Positions 44,193-52,981 of a stretch of 64,000 nucleotides of DNA are shown piece by piece. The notes beneath the pieces are model-generated. The model was not told where the DNA came from, ran no database searches, and saw nothing but the letters and a program-made list of their open reading frames with translations. A program made the position numbers and the translations under genes. Every line of letters starts with the position of its first letter. Within the stretch, counting starts at the first letter, position 1. This DNA is from Enterovibrio norvegicus FF-33 (GTDB lineage Bacteria > Pseudomonadota > Gammaproteobacteria > Enterobacterales > Vibrionaceae): positions 825,698 through 889,697 of the forward strand of contig NZ_AJYD02000013.1 of NCBI RefSeq assembly GCF_000286835.2, in the 5' to 3' direction.

Positions 44193-45530
44193 ATGAGTTC
44201 GTTAGACCCAATAACGATGGCAACGCAACTGGCGACGTATGATGTTCAGCCTTTTCAGATCCGCTACCAAATGCAAGCCGACAAGTACCAAGGCCAAATC
44301 ACTGCGCTTGGAAAAGTAGAAAGCGCCCTGCGTGATTTTCGCACCGCTGTGAACGAAATGAACGGCAGCAACAGCAGCGTCATTAAAAACACCGCGACGG
44401 TATCGCAAGACGGTTTCTTCACAGCCAATGCCAACGCCAATGCGCTTGCGGGTAGCTATCAGGTTTTTGTTGAACAGGTCGCGACAGCGCATCAGGCCTC
44501 TGCGGGTATGCCAGCAGACCTTGATGCCAACACGCAAATCCCAACCACGGGCACACTGTCGTTTACCGTTAACGGCGAGAAAATGGACATTGATTTGTCC
44601 AACGTCGACACGGACGGTGACGGCAAAGCCACCATGTCTGATTTGGTCAAATCCATCAATGGTGACAGCACTAACCCAGGCGTGAATGCCACGCTGGTGC
44701 GTTCCAATGGTCAAACCCATCTCATGCTTTCCAGCACAGAAACGGGTGAAGCAAACCGTGTTCAGGTCAGTGCATCTGGAACGGGGGCAGCCTGGTTTGA
44801 AGATGGCTTTACCAACCTCAATGAAATCACCGCGCCGAAAGATGCCGTGATTTGGCTCGGTGCGAAAGATTCCGGCCTAAAACTCACCAACAGTAGCAAC
44901 ACCTTTGAAGGCGTGATTGATGGCGTGGACATCACTGTCACCAAAGCGCAAGACGCTGGTGATGCGGCTATTGGCATGGATGTGGGTGCTGACAGCGAAT
45001 CAACCAAAGAACAAGTCACCAAGTTTATTGATGCCTACAACTCGCTGGTTGGCGCATTAGATACACACACCTCAATCGGTGGTGATGGCGTGTCTCGTGG
45101 TGTGCTTGCAAACGATCCGACACTTCGCTCAATCGAAAGCCAACTCTCGAGTATTTTGCGCGCAGATTTTGGCGGTATGAACCTAAGCGAAGCCGGTATT
45201 TCCATTGACCGTGAAGGCAAGATGAAACTGGATGCCGACAAGTTTTCTGAGGCACAAAAAAGCAATGGTGCGGCTCTGGAGCAAATGTTTAACGGCGAGG
45301 GCAATCTGCTCGATACTATCGACGGCATGATGGAACCCTACCTCAAGTTTTCGTCTGGTTTGCTCACTAGCCGCAAAGACTCCTTACAACAGAACATTGA
45401 ACGCATTGACGACAAGCAAACGCAGCTTGAGCGCAAATATGAAATGTCATACGACCGCTACCTCAAACAATTTACTCAAATGAATCAAATCATGGCTCAG
45501 ATGAACCAAACCATGTCGATGTTTGGTTAG
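44193..45530 (+). CDS. fliD: Lateral flagellar filament cap protein FliD
   Basis: A 445-residue hook-associated protein 2 that caps the filament and folds flagellin at the tip. The N-terminal FliD domain opens LDPITMATQLATYDVQPFQI with NANALAGSYQVFVEQVATAHQ. The C-terminal domain (about 275-440) has EQVTKFIDAYNSLVGAL, LRSIESQLSSILRADF and a final coiled coil (QQNIERIDDKQTQLERKYEM). It is the first gene of the late operon, with a sigma-54 promoter upstream. GGGAGCAAACCA precedes the ATG. Confidence 0.95.
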   Translation: MSSLDPITMATQLATYDVQPFQIRYQMQADKYQGQITALGKVESALRDFRTAVNEMNGSNSSVIKNTATVSQDGFFTANANANALAGSYQVFVEQVATAHQASAGMPADLDANTQIPTTGTLSFTVNGEKMDIDLSNVDTDGDGKATMSDLVKSINGDSTNPGVNATLVRSNGQTHLMLSSTETGEANRVQVSASGTGAAWFEDGFTNLNEITAPKDAVIWLGAKDSGLKLTNSSNTFEGVIDGVDITVTKAQDAGDAAIGMDVGADSESTKEQVTKFIDAYNSLVGALDTHTSIGGDGVSRGVLANDPTLRSIESQLSSILRADFGGMNLSEAGISIDREGKMKLDADKFSEAQKSNGAALEQMFNGEGNLLDTIDGMMEPYLKFSSGLLTSRKDSLQQNIERIDDKQTQLERKYEMSYDRYLKQFTQMNQIMAQMNQTMSMFG

Positions 45531-45541
45531 GAGATATTTTT

Positions 45542-45928
45542 ATGCTTATGGACTCAGGCTACGACTCGTATCAGCAAGTGGATTTGGATGCTCAGGCCGC
45601 GGCGGCATCCCCTCACCAATTGGTGGTCATGCTCATTGATGGCCTTCTTGATGAAGTAGAACGTGCACGCGGACACATCGAGGCTGGTCGATTGGCGCAA
45701 AAAGGCGCAAGCATCAGCAAATCCATGAATATTCTGATTGGCTTAGACAGTGCCTTAGACGAAAAAAATGGCGGTGAAATCGCAGAGAACCTCCATCAGC
45801 TTTATGACTTTTGTCAGATGGAACTGTATCAAGCAAGCCTGCATAACGACGTCGAAAAACTCTCCAATGTGGCCGGCGTAATGAGCAACATTCGTGAAGG
45901 ATGGGTGAGTTTTGGTCAACAGGCTTAA
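45542..45928 (+). CDS. fliS: Lateral flagellin chaperone FliS
   Basis: A 128-residue helical export chaperone for flagellin. Signatures: GYDSYQQVDLDAQAAAASPH, VMLIDGLLDEVERARGHIE and the C-terminal YDFCQMELYQASLHNDVEKL. Length is typical. It follows fliD after 11 bases, behind TAGGAGATATTTTT. Confidence 0.93.
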   Translation: MLMDSGYDSYQQVDLDAQAAAASPHQLVVMLIDGLLDEVERARGHIEAGRLAQKGASISKSMNILIGLDSALDEKNGGEIAENLHQLYDFCQMELYQASLHNDVEKLSNVAGVMSNIREGWVSFGQQA

Positions 45929-45929
45929 C

Positions 45930-46226
45930 GTGACCCCGACGCTGCTGAATCAACTGGCACAGCGTATTCAACAAGCGACGGCATCCCGTGACTGGCAGAC
46001 GCTGAAAGCGCTCGATCATAAAGTGAGAGAACTGTTGCTGCGCCACCCTGAATGCCTGAAAAGCGCGGCCTGTGCTGCCGAGATTTCTCAGCTTAAAGCC
46101 ACACATCAGGTCGCGCTGCTCGCCCTTAGCGAGTTGCTCACCGAAATGGAAACCGAGTTGGATGTGATGCAAGCACAAAACGAACGCGCCATGGCGTATC
46201 AACTCGCAATGACGATGGAGTACTGA
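45930..46226 (+). CDS. FliT-like lateral flagellar chaperone (LafD)
   Basis: A 98-residue helical protein in the place where lateral clusters carry fliT/lafD, the chaperone for FliD. The sequence is weakly conserved: LLNQLAQRIQQATASRDWQ, LKALDHKVRELLLRHPECL. The GTG at 45930 right after the fliS stop is preferred; a TTG at 45912 within fliS is an alternative. Its stop overlaps the next ATG (TGATG). Confidence 0.65.
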   Translation: MTPTLLNQLAQRIQQATASRDWQTLKALDHKVRELLLRHPECLKSAACAAEISQLKATHQVALLALSELLTEMETELDVMQAQNERAMAYQLAMTMEY

Positions 46227-47314
46227 TGATGATTTCGACGTCATTGACGCAGACAAGCGCTGCGAAAGCAACTTCGAACAACGGTGCAATTTCCAGCGAA
46301 TCCGGCGGCACGATTCAACCTGCGGTTGGGTTTGGTGATAAGCCTGAAAATGCCCAGCCGTTCCAGCTGGGTTCGCTGAATGAAGGTTCGCGTCAACTAA
46401 ACCAAATTGAACAGAACTTGCCTTCTGACGCGACGACGCTGCCTTTTACCGCGCTAAACGCCAGCACTGACACGCCACAAACGCAGCAAGCAGGATTCGC
46501 GCTACCCACGCTGTCGGTCGGCAATGCCAATGCACAGGGCAATGTCCAAACTCATGCTCAGACCGTGTCGTTTCCAGCAATAAACAGGATGGATGGAAAT
46601 CACACTACCAAGCAAGACGCTTCCGTAAACATGGCGTCTTTGCTGACTCACGGACAGCTTACTCAAGGTGAAGGCACTCAAGGGACAGCCACCCGCGATA
46701 TCACTCGCCCCTCTCTGTTGACGTCCAGTTCGCTTGAATCCTCTCAGCTAAACATCTCTCAACTTAACACGTCTCAACTGCTGCAAGTCGCATTAAACGG
46801 TATTTCAACGGGCGCAGGCCCAGCGACTCAACCGCCCGCGCAACTCCCCGCTGCCGCAGCGCTAACTGCGTCACACGGTCCGGAATGGGCTGCCGTGCGC
46901 GTCGATACCCGCGCAGGAAAATGGGGCGAGCAAATGATGCAAGTGCTGCAAGACAGAGTGACATTGCAAGCACAGCAAAACGTGCAAGAAGCCCGCATTC
47001 GTCTCGACCCACCTGATCTTGGCAAGCTGGATTTGCTGGTACGCGTTGAAGGCGATCGCTTAAGTGTGCAAATCAATGCCAATTCCGCGGCGACCCGTGA
47101 AGCCTTGATGCAAGTGTCTGAGCGCCTACGCGCCGAGCTTCAAGACCAAAACTTCCTGCATGTCGATGTGAATGTAGGCTCGGATCACGCAGGGAAAGAG
47201 CGGCACGCGAAGCAAGATAATGATGACTTCTCTGTGTTTGCCGCCCGTGATTTTCACGATGACGCGACGCCATCATCGTCTCACGCCGACCACTGGCTGA
47301 GCACACAAGCCTGA
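46226..47314 (+). CDS. fliK: Lateral flagellar hook-length control protein FliK (LafE)
   Basis: A 362-residue molecular ruler that is exported and switches FlhB specificity. The first 210 residues are low-complexity and rich in Q, N, S, T and A, as usual. The C-terminal Flg_hook domain (about 225-320) is clear: WGEQMMQVLQDRVTLQAQQN, ARIRLDPPDLGKLDLLVRVE and LRAELQDQNFLHVDVNVG. It is coupled to the FliT-like gene by a one-base overlap. Confidence 0.92.
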   Translation: MMISTSLTQTSAAKATSNNGAISSESGGTIQPAVGFGDKPENAQPFQLGSLNEGSRQLNQIEQNLPSDATTLPFTALNASTDTPQTQQAGFALPTLSVGNANAQGNVQTHAQTVSFPAINRMDGNHTTKQDASVNMASLLTHGQLTQGEGTQGTATRDITRPSLLTSSSLESSQLNISQLNTSQLLQVALNGISTGAGPATQPPAQLPAAAALTASHGPEWAAVRVDTRAGKWGEQMMQVLQDRVTLQAQQNVQEARIRLDPPDLGKLDLLVRVEGDRLSVQINANSAATREALMQVSERLRAELQDQNFLHVDVNVGSDHAGKERHAKQDNDDFSVFAARDFHDDATPSSSHADHWLSTQA

Positions 47315-47334
47315 TAAACCCACGAGGAAAAACA

Positions 47335-47835
47335 ATGAACAAAAAACAACTACTCGTCTTCTCTGGCGCCATGATCATCACCAGCGCGTTAGTGTCTGCG
47401 GGCGTCACTTTGGGTGGGCTTTGGTACATGCAGAACGCGCAAAAGATATCGGCAGCAGAAACCCCATCATTCGAGGGCTTCTCCCTGCCATTTTTGTTTG
47501 AACAAGAAACCCTAAAAAATGGCCCGAGCTTTCACGCGCTTGAGAAAATCGTCTTGTCCGTCAAGGGTAATCGTCAAACCCATTTTGTGATGCTGGAACT
47601 CGCGGTTGAAACCCGTCATCCCGAACGCATCGAAGCCATTGATGAATACATGCCGATGGTGCAAAACGCCTTACTCAAATTGTTCGCCAACAAGCACTAC
47701 GACGATCTGCAAAAAGACGGCGCGGTTGAAACCTTGCAGGAAGAAGTCAAACAAACCCTACTGCTGGCCTTTGCGAAAACCGACATTGTCCGCGACATCG
47801 ACGACGTATTGCTGACCAAATATGTGGTGCAATAA
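47335..47835 (+). CDS. fliL: Lateral flagellar basal body-associated protein FliL (LafF)
   Basis: A 166-residue inner membrane protein that supports stator function. A single N-terminal span (LVFSGAMIITSALVSAGVTLGG region) is followed by a periplasmic FliL domain with LEKIVLSVKGNRQTHFVMLE, the ETRHPERIEAIDEYMPMVQ stretch and ALLKLFANKHYDDLQ. ACGAGGAAAAACA precedes the ATG. Confidence 0.92.
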   Translation: MNKKQLLVFSGAMIITSALVSAGVTLGGLWYMQNAQKISAAETPSFEGFSLPFLFEQETLKNGPSFHALEKIVLSVKGNRQTHFVMLELAVETRHPERIEAIDEYMPMVQNALLKLFANKHYDDLQKDGAVETLQEEVKQTLLLAFAKTDIVRDIDDVLLTKYVVQ

Positions 47836-47846
47836 GGAGTGGCTGC

Positions 47847-48575
47847 ATGTTGGACATGAATTTCCAAGACGGTTACGTCGATACGGAAGTGAGCACAGCT
47901 CCCTCCCAGCCTATCGATGAAAACCGCTTATTGGCGCAACATCAAATCTTAGTCAAACGCGTCGTCAATCAACTGCGGGTACATGCTAATCAACATTGCA
48001 GCATCGAAGATATGCAGCAGATCGGTTTGATTGGCTTGCTAGAAGCAGGACGCCGCTATGGCAATGTCGACGACCCTCAATTTCCGGCCTTTGCCGTTTG
48101 CCGCATTCGCGGCTCCATTCTCGATGAACTGCGCAGACTGGATTGGCGCTCACGAAAAACTCGCCAACAAGCCCATGAGCTTAACGATATCACCCGTGAT
48201 TTAACCCGCGCCCTTGGCCGACAACCCACAGACACGGAAATCATCAAAGCACTCGGTACTGACGAGCGCGACTACCACACGCGGTTAAGTGCAACGCTTG
48301 CAGGGGAAATGCAGAGCCTCGATCAACTACTTGAAAACGGCGCTGAAAGTCAGTTCGACGGGCACTACGACGGAACAATCCACGAGCAAATGCGTATGAG
48401 CCTTGAAACCGCGCTCAGTCAGCTTTCCAAACGCGACCAGCTGTTACTGACGCTGTTTTATCAACACGATTTAAACCTGCATGAAATTGCGCTTGTGTTG
48501 GATCTGACACCACCACGCATCTGTCAGCTTCATAAACAGGCGCTCAAACAACTCAATCACTATTTGTCATCCTAG
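47847..48575 (+). CDS. lafS: Lateral flagellar sigma-28 factor LafS
   Basis: A 242-residue FliA-type sigma factor that directs late genes such as lafA. Region 2 reads LVKRVVNQLRVHANQHCSIE, DMQQIGLIGLLEAGRRYG and FPAFAVCRIRGSILDELRRL, then DWRSRKTRQQAHEL. Region 4 at the end is LSKRDQLLLTLFYQHDLNLH and EIALVLDLTPPRICQLHKQA. Its place between fliL and lafT is that of lafS in known lateral clusters. An AAGGAG site precedes it. Confidence 0.96.
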   Translation: MLDMNFQDGYVDTEVSTAPSQPIDENRLLAQHQILVKRVVNQLRVHANQHCSIEDMQQIGLIGLLEAGRRYGNVDDPQFPAFAVCRIRGSILDELRRLDWRSRKTRQQAHELNDITRDLTRALGRQPTDTEIIKALGTDERDYHTRLSATLAGEMQSLDQLLENGAESQFDGHYDGTIHEQMRMSLETALSQLSKRDQLLLTLFYQHDLNLHEIALVLDLTPPRICQLHKQALKQLNHYLSS

Positions 48576-48584
48576 GAGTCTCAG

Positions 48585-49442
48585 ATGCAAAAATTACTCG
48601 GCGCCATCATTATTTTGGTGGGTGTATTTGGCGGCTACATGATGGCAGGTGGCAAGCTTGGCGCAATATGGCAGCCCGCGGAATTTCTGATCATCATCGG
48701 TGCAGCAGTCGGTTCCTTGATCGTCGGTAACCCACCTCAAGTGCTCAAAGAAATGCGCTTGCAGTTCATGCGCGTACTGCGTCGTCCGCGTCAGGAAAAA
48801 GAACACTACATGGAGCTGATGGCACTATTGCAGATGCTCCTCGAAACCGTGCGCAGCGGCGGCTTTAAATCCCTCGACAAACACATTGAAAACCCTGCCG
48901 AAAGCACACTTTTTGCGCGTTACCCGCTGGTTGCGAAAGATTATCGCCTTGTTTCCTTCATTACTGACAATTTGCGTTTAATGGCAATGGGTCAAATGTC
49001 GCCTCATGAATTAGAGGGATTACTCGAACAAGAAATCGATGCCATTGAAACCGATCTGCTTTTGCCTTCGCGTTCATTGCAACGCACCGCTGAAGCCTTG
49101 CCGGGATTCGGTATTTTGGCGGCAGTTGGCGGCATCATCATTACCATGAGTGCCATTGACGGTTCCATCGCCATGATTGGCTATCACGTTGCGGCTGCCC
49201 TCGTCGGAACATTTTTGGGGATCTTCGGCTGTTATTGCTTCTTAGACCCCGCCAGTAACGCCATGGCTCAGCGCGTAAAACGCGAGATGACCGCTTATGA
49301 ATGTGTACGTGCCACCTTGGTGGCTTACGTCGCTAAAAAGCCAACACTGCTCGCGATTGACGCCGGCCGCAAACATATTCAGCTAGACATCAAACCCACC
49401 TTTAACCAAATGGAGAAGTGGCTGGCTGAACAGGAGGGATAA
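48585..49442 (+). CDS. lafT: Lateral flagellar stator protein LafT (MotA-type)
   Basis: A 285-residue inner membrane stator subunit with four spans (about 4-20, 25-48, 170-190 and 200-222). Signatures: [40 protein letters not shown] and [20 protein letters not shown]. With LafU it forms the proton channel. TAGGAGTCTCAG precedes the ATG. It overlaps lafU by one base. Confidence 0.96.
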   Translation: MQKLLGAIIILVGVFGGYMMAGGKLGAIWQPAEFLIIIGAAVGSLIVGNPPQVLKEMRLQFMRVLRRPRQEKEHYMELMALLQMLLETVRSGGFKSLDKHIENPAESTLFARYPLVAKDYRLVSFITDNLRLMAMGQMSPHELEGLLEQEIDAIETDLLLPSRSLQRTAEALPGFGILAAVGGIIITMSAIDGSIAMIGYHVAAALVGTFLGIFGCYCFLDPASNAMAQRVKREMTAYECVRATLVAYVAKKPTLLAIDAGRKHIQLDIKPTFNQMEKWLAEQEG

Positions 49443-50434
49443 TGCAAAGACAAGAACACGTGGTATTCAAGCGAGCAAAAAATAAATCGCATGAAGAATC
49501 CCATGGCGGTGCATGGAAGGTGGCATTTGCTGACTTCATGATTGCACTGATGGCACTGTTCCTCGTGCTCTGGGTTATGCAGGTGGCAGATAAAGAAGAG
49601 CGCAAAGCCATTATGGCGAATCTGCATTCCGCCAGCGTGTTCGACAAAAGCTTTGGTAATCCCTTCGATTCTTCACAAAGCCTTTCCCCAATTGATTTGG
49701 CATCAGATTCTTCGGTGCCAAGTCAACACAACGCCAACCAGACCGTGAGTTCTTTCTTTCAAGGCGACGGCGATGGCCCTGAAACTGATTCCTTGATCCG
49801 CGGCACGTTCGACACTCAAGAACGCTTGTTGGCGCTGGCTCAGGTGGTTGAAGAAATGGCGCGTCAGGTGAAAGCATCAGGCAATGTGAATGTGACCGTC
49901 ACACCACAAGGGCTAAGGATTGTGTTGCAAGATGATTTCAGACAACACATGTTCAGCCGCGGCGGTGCGGATCTCACACCGTTTTTTGAAGATCTTCTGC
50001 TGGCGCTATCCCCGGTTTTTGACCGCGTTGAAAACCCACTGATCATCAGCGGTCATACGGACGCGACTCGTTTTCGCAGTGGTTTTGGAACAACGTCTAA
50101 CTGGGAACTCTCCGCCAACCGCGCAAATCAGGCACGCAAAACGTTGGTGGCAGGCGGAATGCCCGACACTCGCGTGTGGCAAGTAACAGGCATGTCAGAT
50201 CGCGCCTTACTTAATCATGACGATCCTGAATCGTCTGAAAATAGGCGTATTGAGCTTTTCATCCTCACCACGCCTGCGGCTGAAGTGTTGGAAACCTTGT
50301 TCGGTAGCCAAACAGGTCACGAGTTGGAGCAAGCGCGTGAGAAAGCCAGATTTAACCAACCGGTTATCCGCCATGACATGATCAACGACTCGGTTGATGA
50401 TGAAAACGAAGACACGTCGCGCCACGATTTTTAA
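49442..50434 (+). CDS. lafU: Lateral flagellar stator protein LafU (MotB-type)
   Basis: A 330-residue stator subunit. The single span (about 29-48, [18 protein letters not shown]) holds Asp31, the ion-binding residue. The C-terminal OmpA-like peptidoglycan-binding domain (about 160-280) has the [12 protein letters not shown] and [17 protein letters not shown] stretches and a NRRIELFIL end. It is the last gene of the operon, before a strong terminator. Confidence 0.96.
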   Translation: MQRQEHVVFKRAKNKSHEESHGGAWKVAFADFMIALMALFLVLWVMQVADKEERKAIMANLHSASVFDKSFGNPFDSSQSLSPIDLASDSSVPSQHNANQTVSSFFQGDGDGPETDSLIRGTFDTQERLLALAQVVEEMARQVKASGNVNVTVTPQGLRIVLQDDFRQHMFSRGGADLTPFFEDLLLALSPVFDRVENPLIISGHTDATRFRSGFGTTSNWELSANRANQARKTLVAGGMPDTRVWQVTGMSDRALLNHDDPESSENRRIELFILTTPAAEVLETLFGSQTGHELEQAREKARFNQPVIRHDMINDSVDDENEDTSRHDF

Positions 50435-50441
50435 CCGTTTA

Positions 50442-50500
50442 ATGTCGGGAAACGAGTCTGGTCTTTTCTGTTTATCTGGACCACGTCCCGACATCTTTTT
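50442..50500 (+). terminator. Terminator of the fliD-lafU operon
   Basis: Perfect 9-bp outer stem ATGTCGGGA (50442-50450) / TCCCGACAT (50486-50494) with a further inner GGTC/GACC pairing, followed by CTTTTTTC. Confidence 0.85.
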
Positions 50501-50575
50501 TCTACCTTGATTGCCGATAATTACCCAATACGTTAATTCGATCATTTTCCGCTTTGCTGCATTGATGAGCCCACT

Positions 50576-50860
50576 ATGCATACTCACGCTGACGCGCCAC
50601 ACAAAGACCCTCTGAAAAAAGCCTTACTTTGGCTGGTTGTGCTTGATTACGTGCTGTTGACGCTGTTTTTGTTTCTGCTACCCAATTTAACGCTCAATGG
50701 CGGTACCTTGATCAGTACGCTTTTGATGCTCTACAACTTGTTGCTTTCGGTGCTTTGCTTTCAGCGAACCTCACATCAAGATGGCTACATCATCTACCCC
50801 ACCTTGTCGGCGACTTTGCTGGCATTTGTCTGCTTTTTGTATTTCTTCTTTCTCATCTAA
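50576..50860 (+). CDS. Small unrecognised inner membrane protein
   Basis: A 94-residue very hydrophobic protein with three likely spans: WLVVLDYVLLTLFLFLLP, LISTLLMLYNLLLSVLCF and LSATLLAFVCFLYFFFLI. The N-terminus is polar (HTHADAPHKDPLKKAL). It does not match a family I know. It lies alone after the lateral operon terminator. The ribosome site is weak (GATGAGCCCACT). Confidence 0.6.
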   Translation: MHTHADAPHKDPLKKALLWLVVLDYVLLTLFLFLLPNLTLNGGTLISTLLMLYNLLLSVLCFQRTSHQDGYIIYPTLSATLLAFVCFLYFFFLI

Positions 50861-50989
50861 ACACGCTGTTTTCAGCTCTATTTCGTTCACCACCATCGCT
50901 ATTTTGTTCGTTATCTCAATAGTTTGACCTATCCCAATCCGCATTGCTGTTACGCTCAAAGTCACATCAATCACTGCAAGGGAAACGCG

Positions 50990-51745
50990 ATGAAGAAAAT
51001 GTTACTTGTTGCCACCATGGCGCTGTCTGCGTTCGCGCAAGCAGATCAGTTGGAAGACATTGAGAAAGCGGGTGTCATTCGCGTCGGAACCACGGGCGAC
51101 TATAAGCCTTTTTCGTTCTTTGATGGCACCAACTATTCCGGGTATGACATCGATGTGGCACAACATGTCGCTGATCAGTTAGGGGTAAAACTCGAAATTG
51201 TTCCCACCACGTGGAAAGGGCTGGTCAGCAATCTACAAGAAGATAAATACGATATTGCGATGGGCGGCATCACGCGCCGAATGTCTCGCCAACTGTCGGC
51301 AGAACAAACGCAGGGATACATGATATTCGGCAAGTGCTTCCTCGTTGCAAAAGGAAACGTCGATAAGTTCGATACCTTGGAAGAGGTGAATAAGCCTTCA
51401 GTGCGCGTCGGCGTGAACATTGGCGGAACCAACGAAAAATTCGCCGAGAAGCATCTACCCAACGCGACGTTTGCTAAGTTCGAGAACAACCTCGATGTAC
51501 CAAAAGCCGTTGCTGGCGGTGATATTGATGTGATGGTGACAGAAACGCCGGAAGGTATTTTCTATGAAGTGACGGATGATCGCCTCGAAGCTTCTCGCTG
51601 CGATGAACCTTTCACTCGCAGCCAGTTTGGCTACCTCATTCCTGAAGGCGAGCAACGCTTGCTCAACACTGTCAATTTCATCATGGATGAGATGGTGCTC
51701 AAGGGTGTGCAAAACGAACTGATGCAGAAAAACAACCTGAAATAG
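50990..51745 (+). CDS. PheC-like periplasmic cyclohexadienyl dehydratase / solute-binding protein
   Basis: A 251-residue exported protein of the type 3 solute-binding fold. A signal peptide (MKKMLLVATMALSAFAQA) is followed by IEKAGVIRVGTTGDYKPFSF, YDIDVAQHVADQLGVKLEIV and VGVNIGGTNEKFAEKHLPN. The GTTGDYKPFS and GGTNEKFA stretches match cyclohexadienyl dehydratase PheC, which converts prephenate or arogenate in the periplasm. An amino acid-binding role is the alternative; no ABC permease is adjacent. The frame opens at 50924, but the ATG at 50990 with AAGGGAAACGCG before it starts the signal peptide. Confidence 0.82.
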   Translation: MKKMLLVATMALSAFAQADQLEDIEKAGVIRVGTTGDYKPFSFFDGTNYSGYDIDVAQHVADQLGVKLEIVPTTWKGLVSNLQEDKYDIAMGGITRRMSRQLSAEQTQGYMIFGKCFLVAKGNVDKFDTLEEVNKPSVRVGVNIGGTNEKFAEKHLPNATFAKFENNLDVPKAVAGGDIDVMVTETPEGIFYEVTDDRLEASRCDEPFTRSQFGYLIPEGEQRLLNTVNFIMDEMVLKGVQNELMQKNNLK

Positions 51746-51960
51746 ACACAACATCGGCGCTCGTGTTGCTGCGAATTGGCAGGCGACACAGCGTCTGTGC
51801 TTGTTTGGGTGTTTTCTTTCTAGTGTGACGCGCTGACAACAATCACCTGTCTATCTTGAAACTCTCGACGTTATAAACACACACTGAAGTACGCATTCTT
51901 TTTCTGCGGCCGCACATTTAGTTCGGTGTTGCCGTTTTTCGGAACAGTTAAGGGGTCGAT

Positions 51961-52917
51961 ATGCTGCGCTTCTTCACCATCGAATCAGGGGTGATCATTG
52001 AGATTCACGCCTATGACTATGAAGACATCAACCACCTTATCGCCAAAGCGTCATGGATTGATGCACACGACCCTTCCGATCACGAACGTGACGTGGTCAG
52101 TTCGCTATTGAAGATTGAATTGCCTGAATCTGATGATGTGGAAGAAATTGAGTCCTCAGCTCGTTTTTTCGTCGACAGACGCGGCCTGCATGTTCACTCA
52201 TTGTTTTTGGCGAAAAGTGAAGGCAAGTACAACACGGTTTCTGTCGCCAGCATTTTGCAAAGCCAACGCTTGATCACGATTCGTGATGGAGACATTGCAG
52301 ACTTCCGCCTACTGCGACTCCGCGCACGTCGTGGTCAGGTTCACTGCAAAGACATCGAGACCCTGTTGCTGACTATTTTGGAACAGAAAGTTGAAAACCA
52401 TGCTGACATGCTGGAGGACCTTCATCGTGAGTTGGAGAAGATCAGTCACGCCGTACTGGAAGACGATGATTCAGATCTGGAAGAATGCATTAGCAAATTG
52501 GCCAGACAGGAAGACAGTAACGGTAAGGTACGCTTGTGCTTAATGGACACCCAGCGTGCTATTTCTTTTTTACTGCGTCATTTACAGTCTCGTGGCGAAC
52601 ATCGTGAAGATTTGAATGAAATCGTGCGAGACATCGACGCCCTGCTCTCTCACACCACCTTTTTGTTCGACAAGATCAACTTCTTGATGGACTCGACGCA
52701 AGGCTTTATCAACATTGAACAAAACCAGATCATCAAGATCTTCTCAATCGCCGCCGTCGTCTTCCTCCCCCCTACAGTAATCGCAAGTATCTACGGCATG
52801 AACTTTGAAAACATGCCCTTACTCTCCTGGCACTACGGCTATCCCTTCGCGCTCGGGTTGATGGTTGCGTCAGGTTTCGCGCCACTGTTTTATTTCAAGA
52901 AGAAGGGTTGGTTATGA
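51961..52917 (+). CDS. corA: Magnesium/cobalt transporter CorA
   Basis: A 318-residue pentameric divalent cation channel. The N-terminal soluble domain includes LPESDDVEEIESSARFFVDR and LHVHSLFLAK. A long stalk helix is followed by two C-terminal spans; YGMNFENMP carries the GMN filter (Gly279-Met280-Asn281), and the protein ends YFKKKGWL. GLCLMDTQRAISFLLR-type and INIEQNQIIKIFSIAAVVFL stretches are typical of gammaproteobacterial CorA. AAGGGGTCGAT precedes the ATG. Confidence 0.95.
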   Translation: MLRFFTIESGVIIEIHAYDYEDINHLIAKASWIDAHDPSDHERDVVSSLLKIELPESDDVEEIESSARFFVDRRGLHVHSLFLAKSEGKYNTVSVASILQSQRLITIRDGDIADFRLLRLRARRGQVHCKDIETLLLTILEQKVENHADMLEDLHRELEKISHAVLEDDDSDLEECISKLARQEDSNGKVRLCLMDTQRAISFLLRHLQSRGEHREDLNEIVRDIDALLSHTTFLFDKINFLMDSTQGFINIEQNQIIKIFSIAAVVFLPPTVIASIYGMNFENMPLLSWHYGYPFALGLMVASGFAPLFYFKKKGWL

Positions 52918-52935
52918 GGGTGAGGGTTTGTTAAA

Positions 52936-52959
52936 AAAAGCGCTCCGAAGAGCGCTTTT
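52936..52959. terminator. Bidirectional terminator between corA and the lipoprotein gene
   Basis: Perfect 10-bp stem AAAAGCGCTC (52936-52945) / GAGCGCTTTT (52950-52959) with a CGAA loop; T-rich on both strands. Confidence 0.9.
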
Positions 52960-52981
52960 ATATCAATATCTTTATAACCTT

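Noticed and set aside
51787..51799. Terminator after the PheC-like gene (CACAG-CGT-CTGTG)
   Set aside because: Only a 5-bp stem, with a T-rich but interrupted tail; too weak to annotate.
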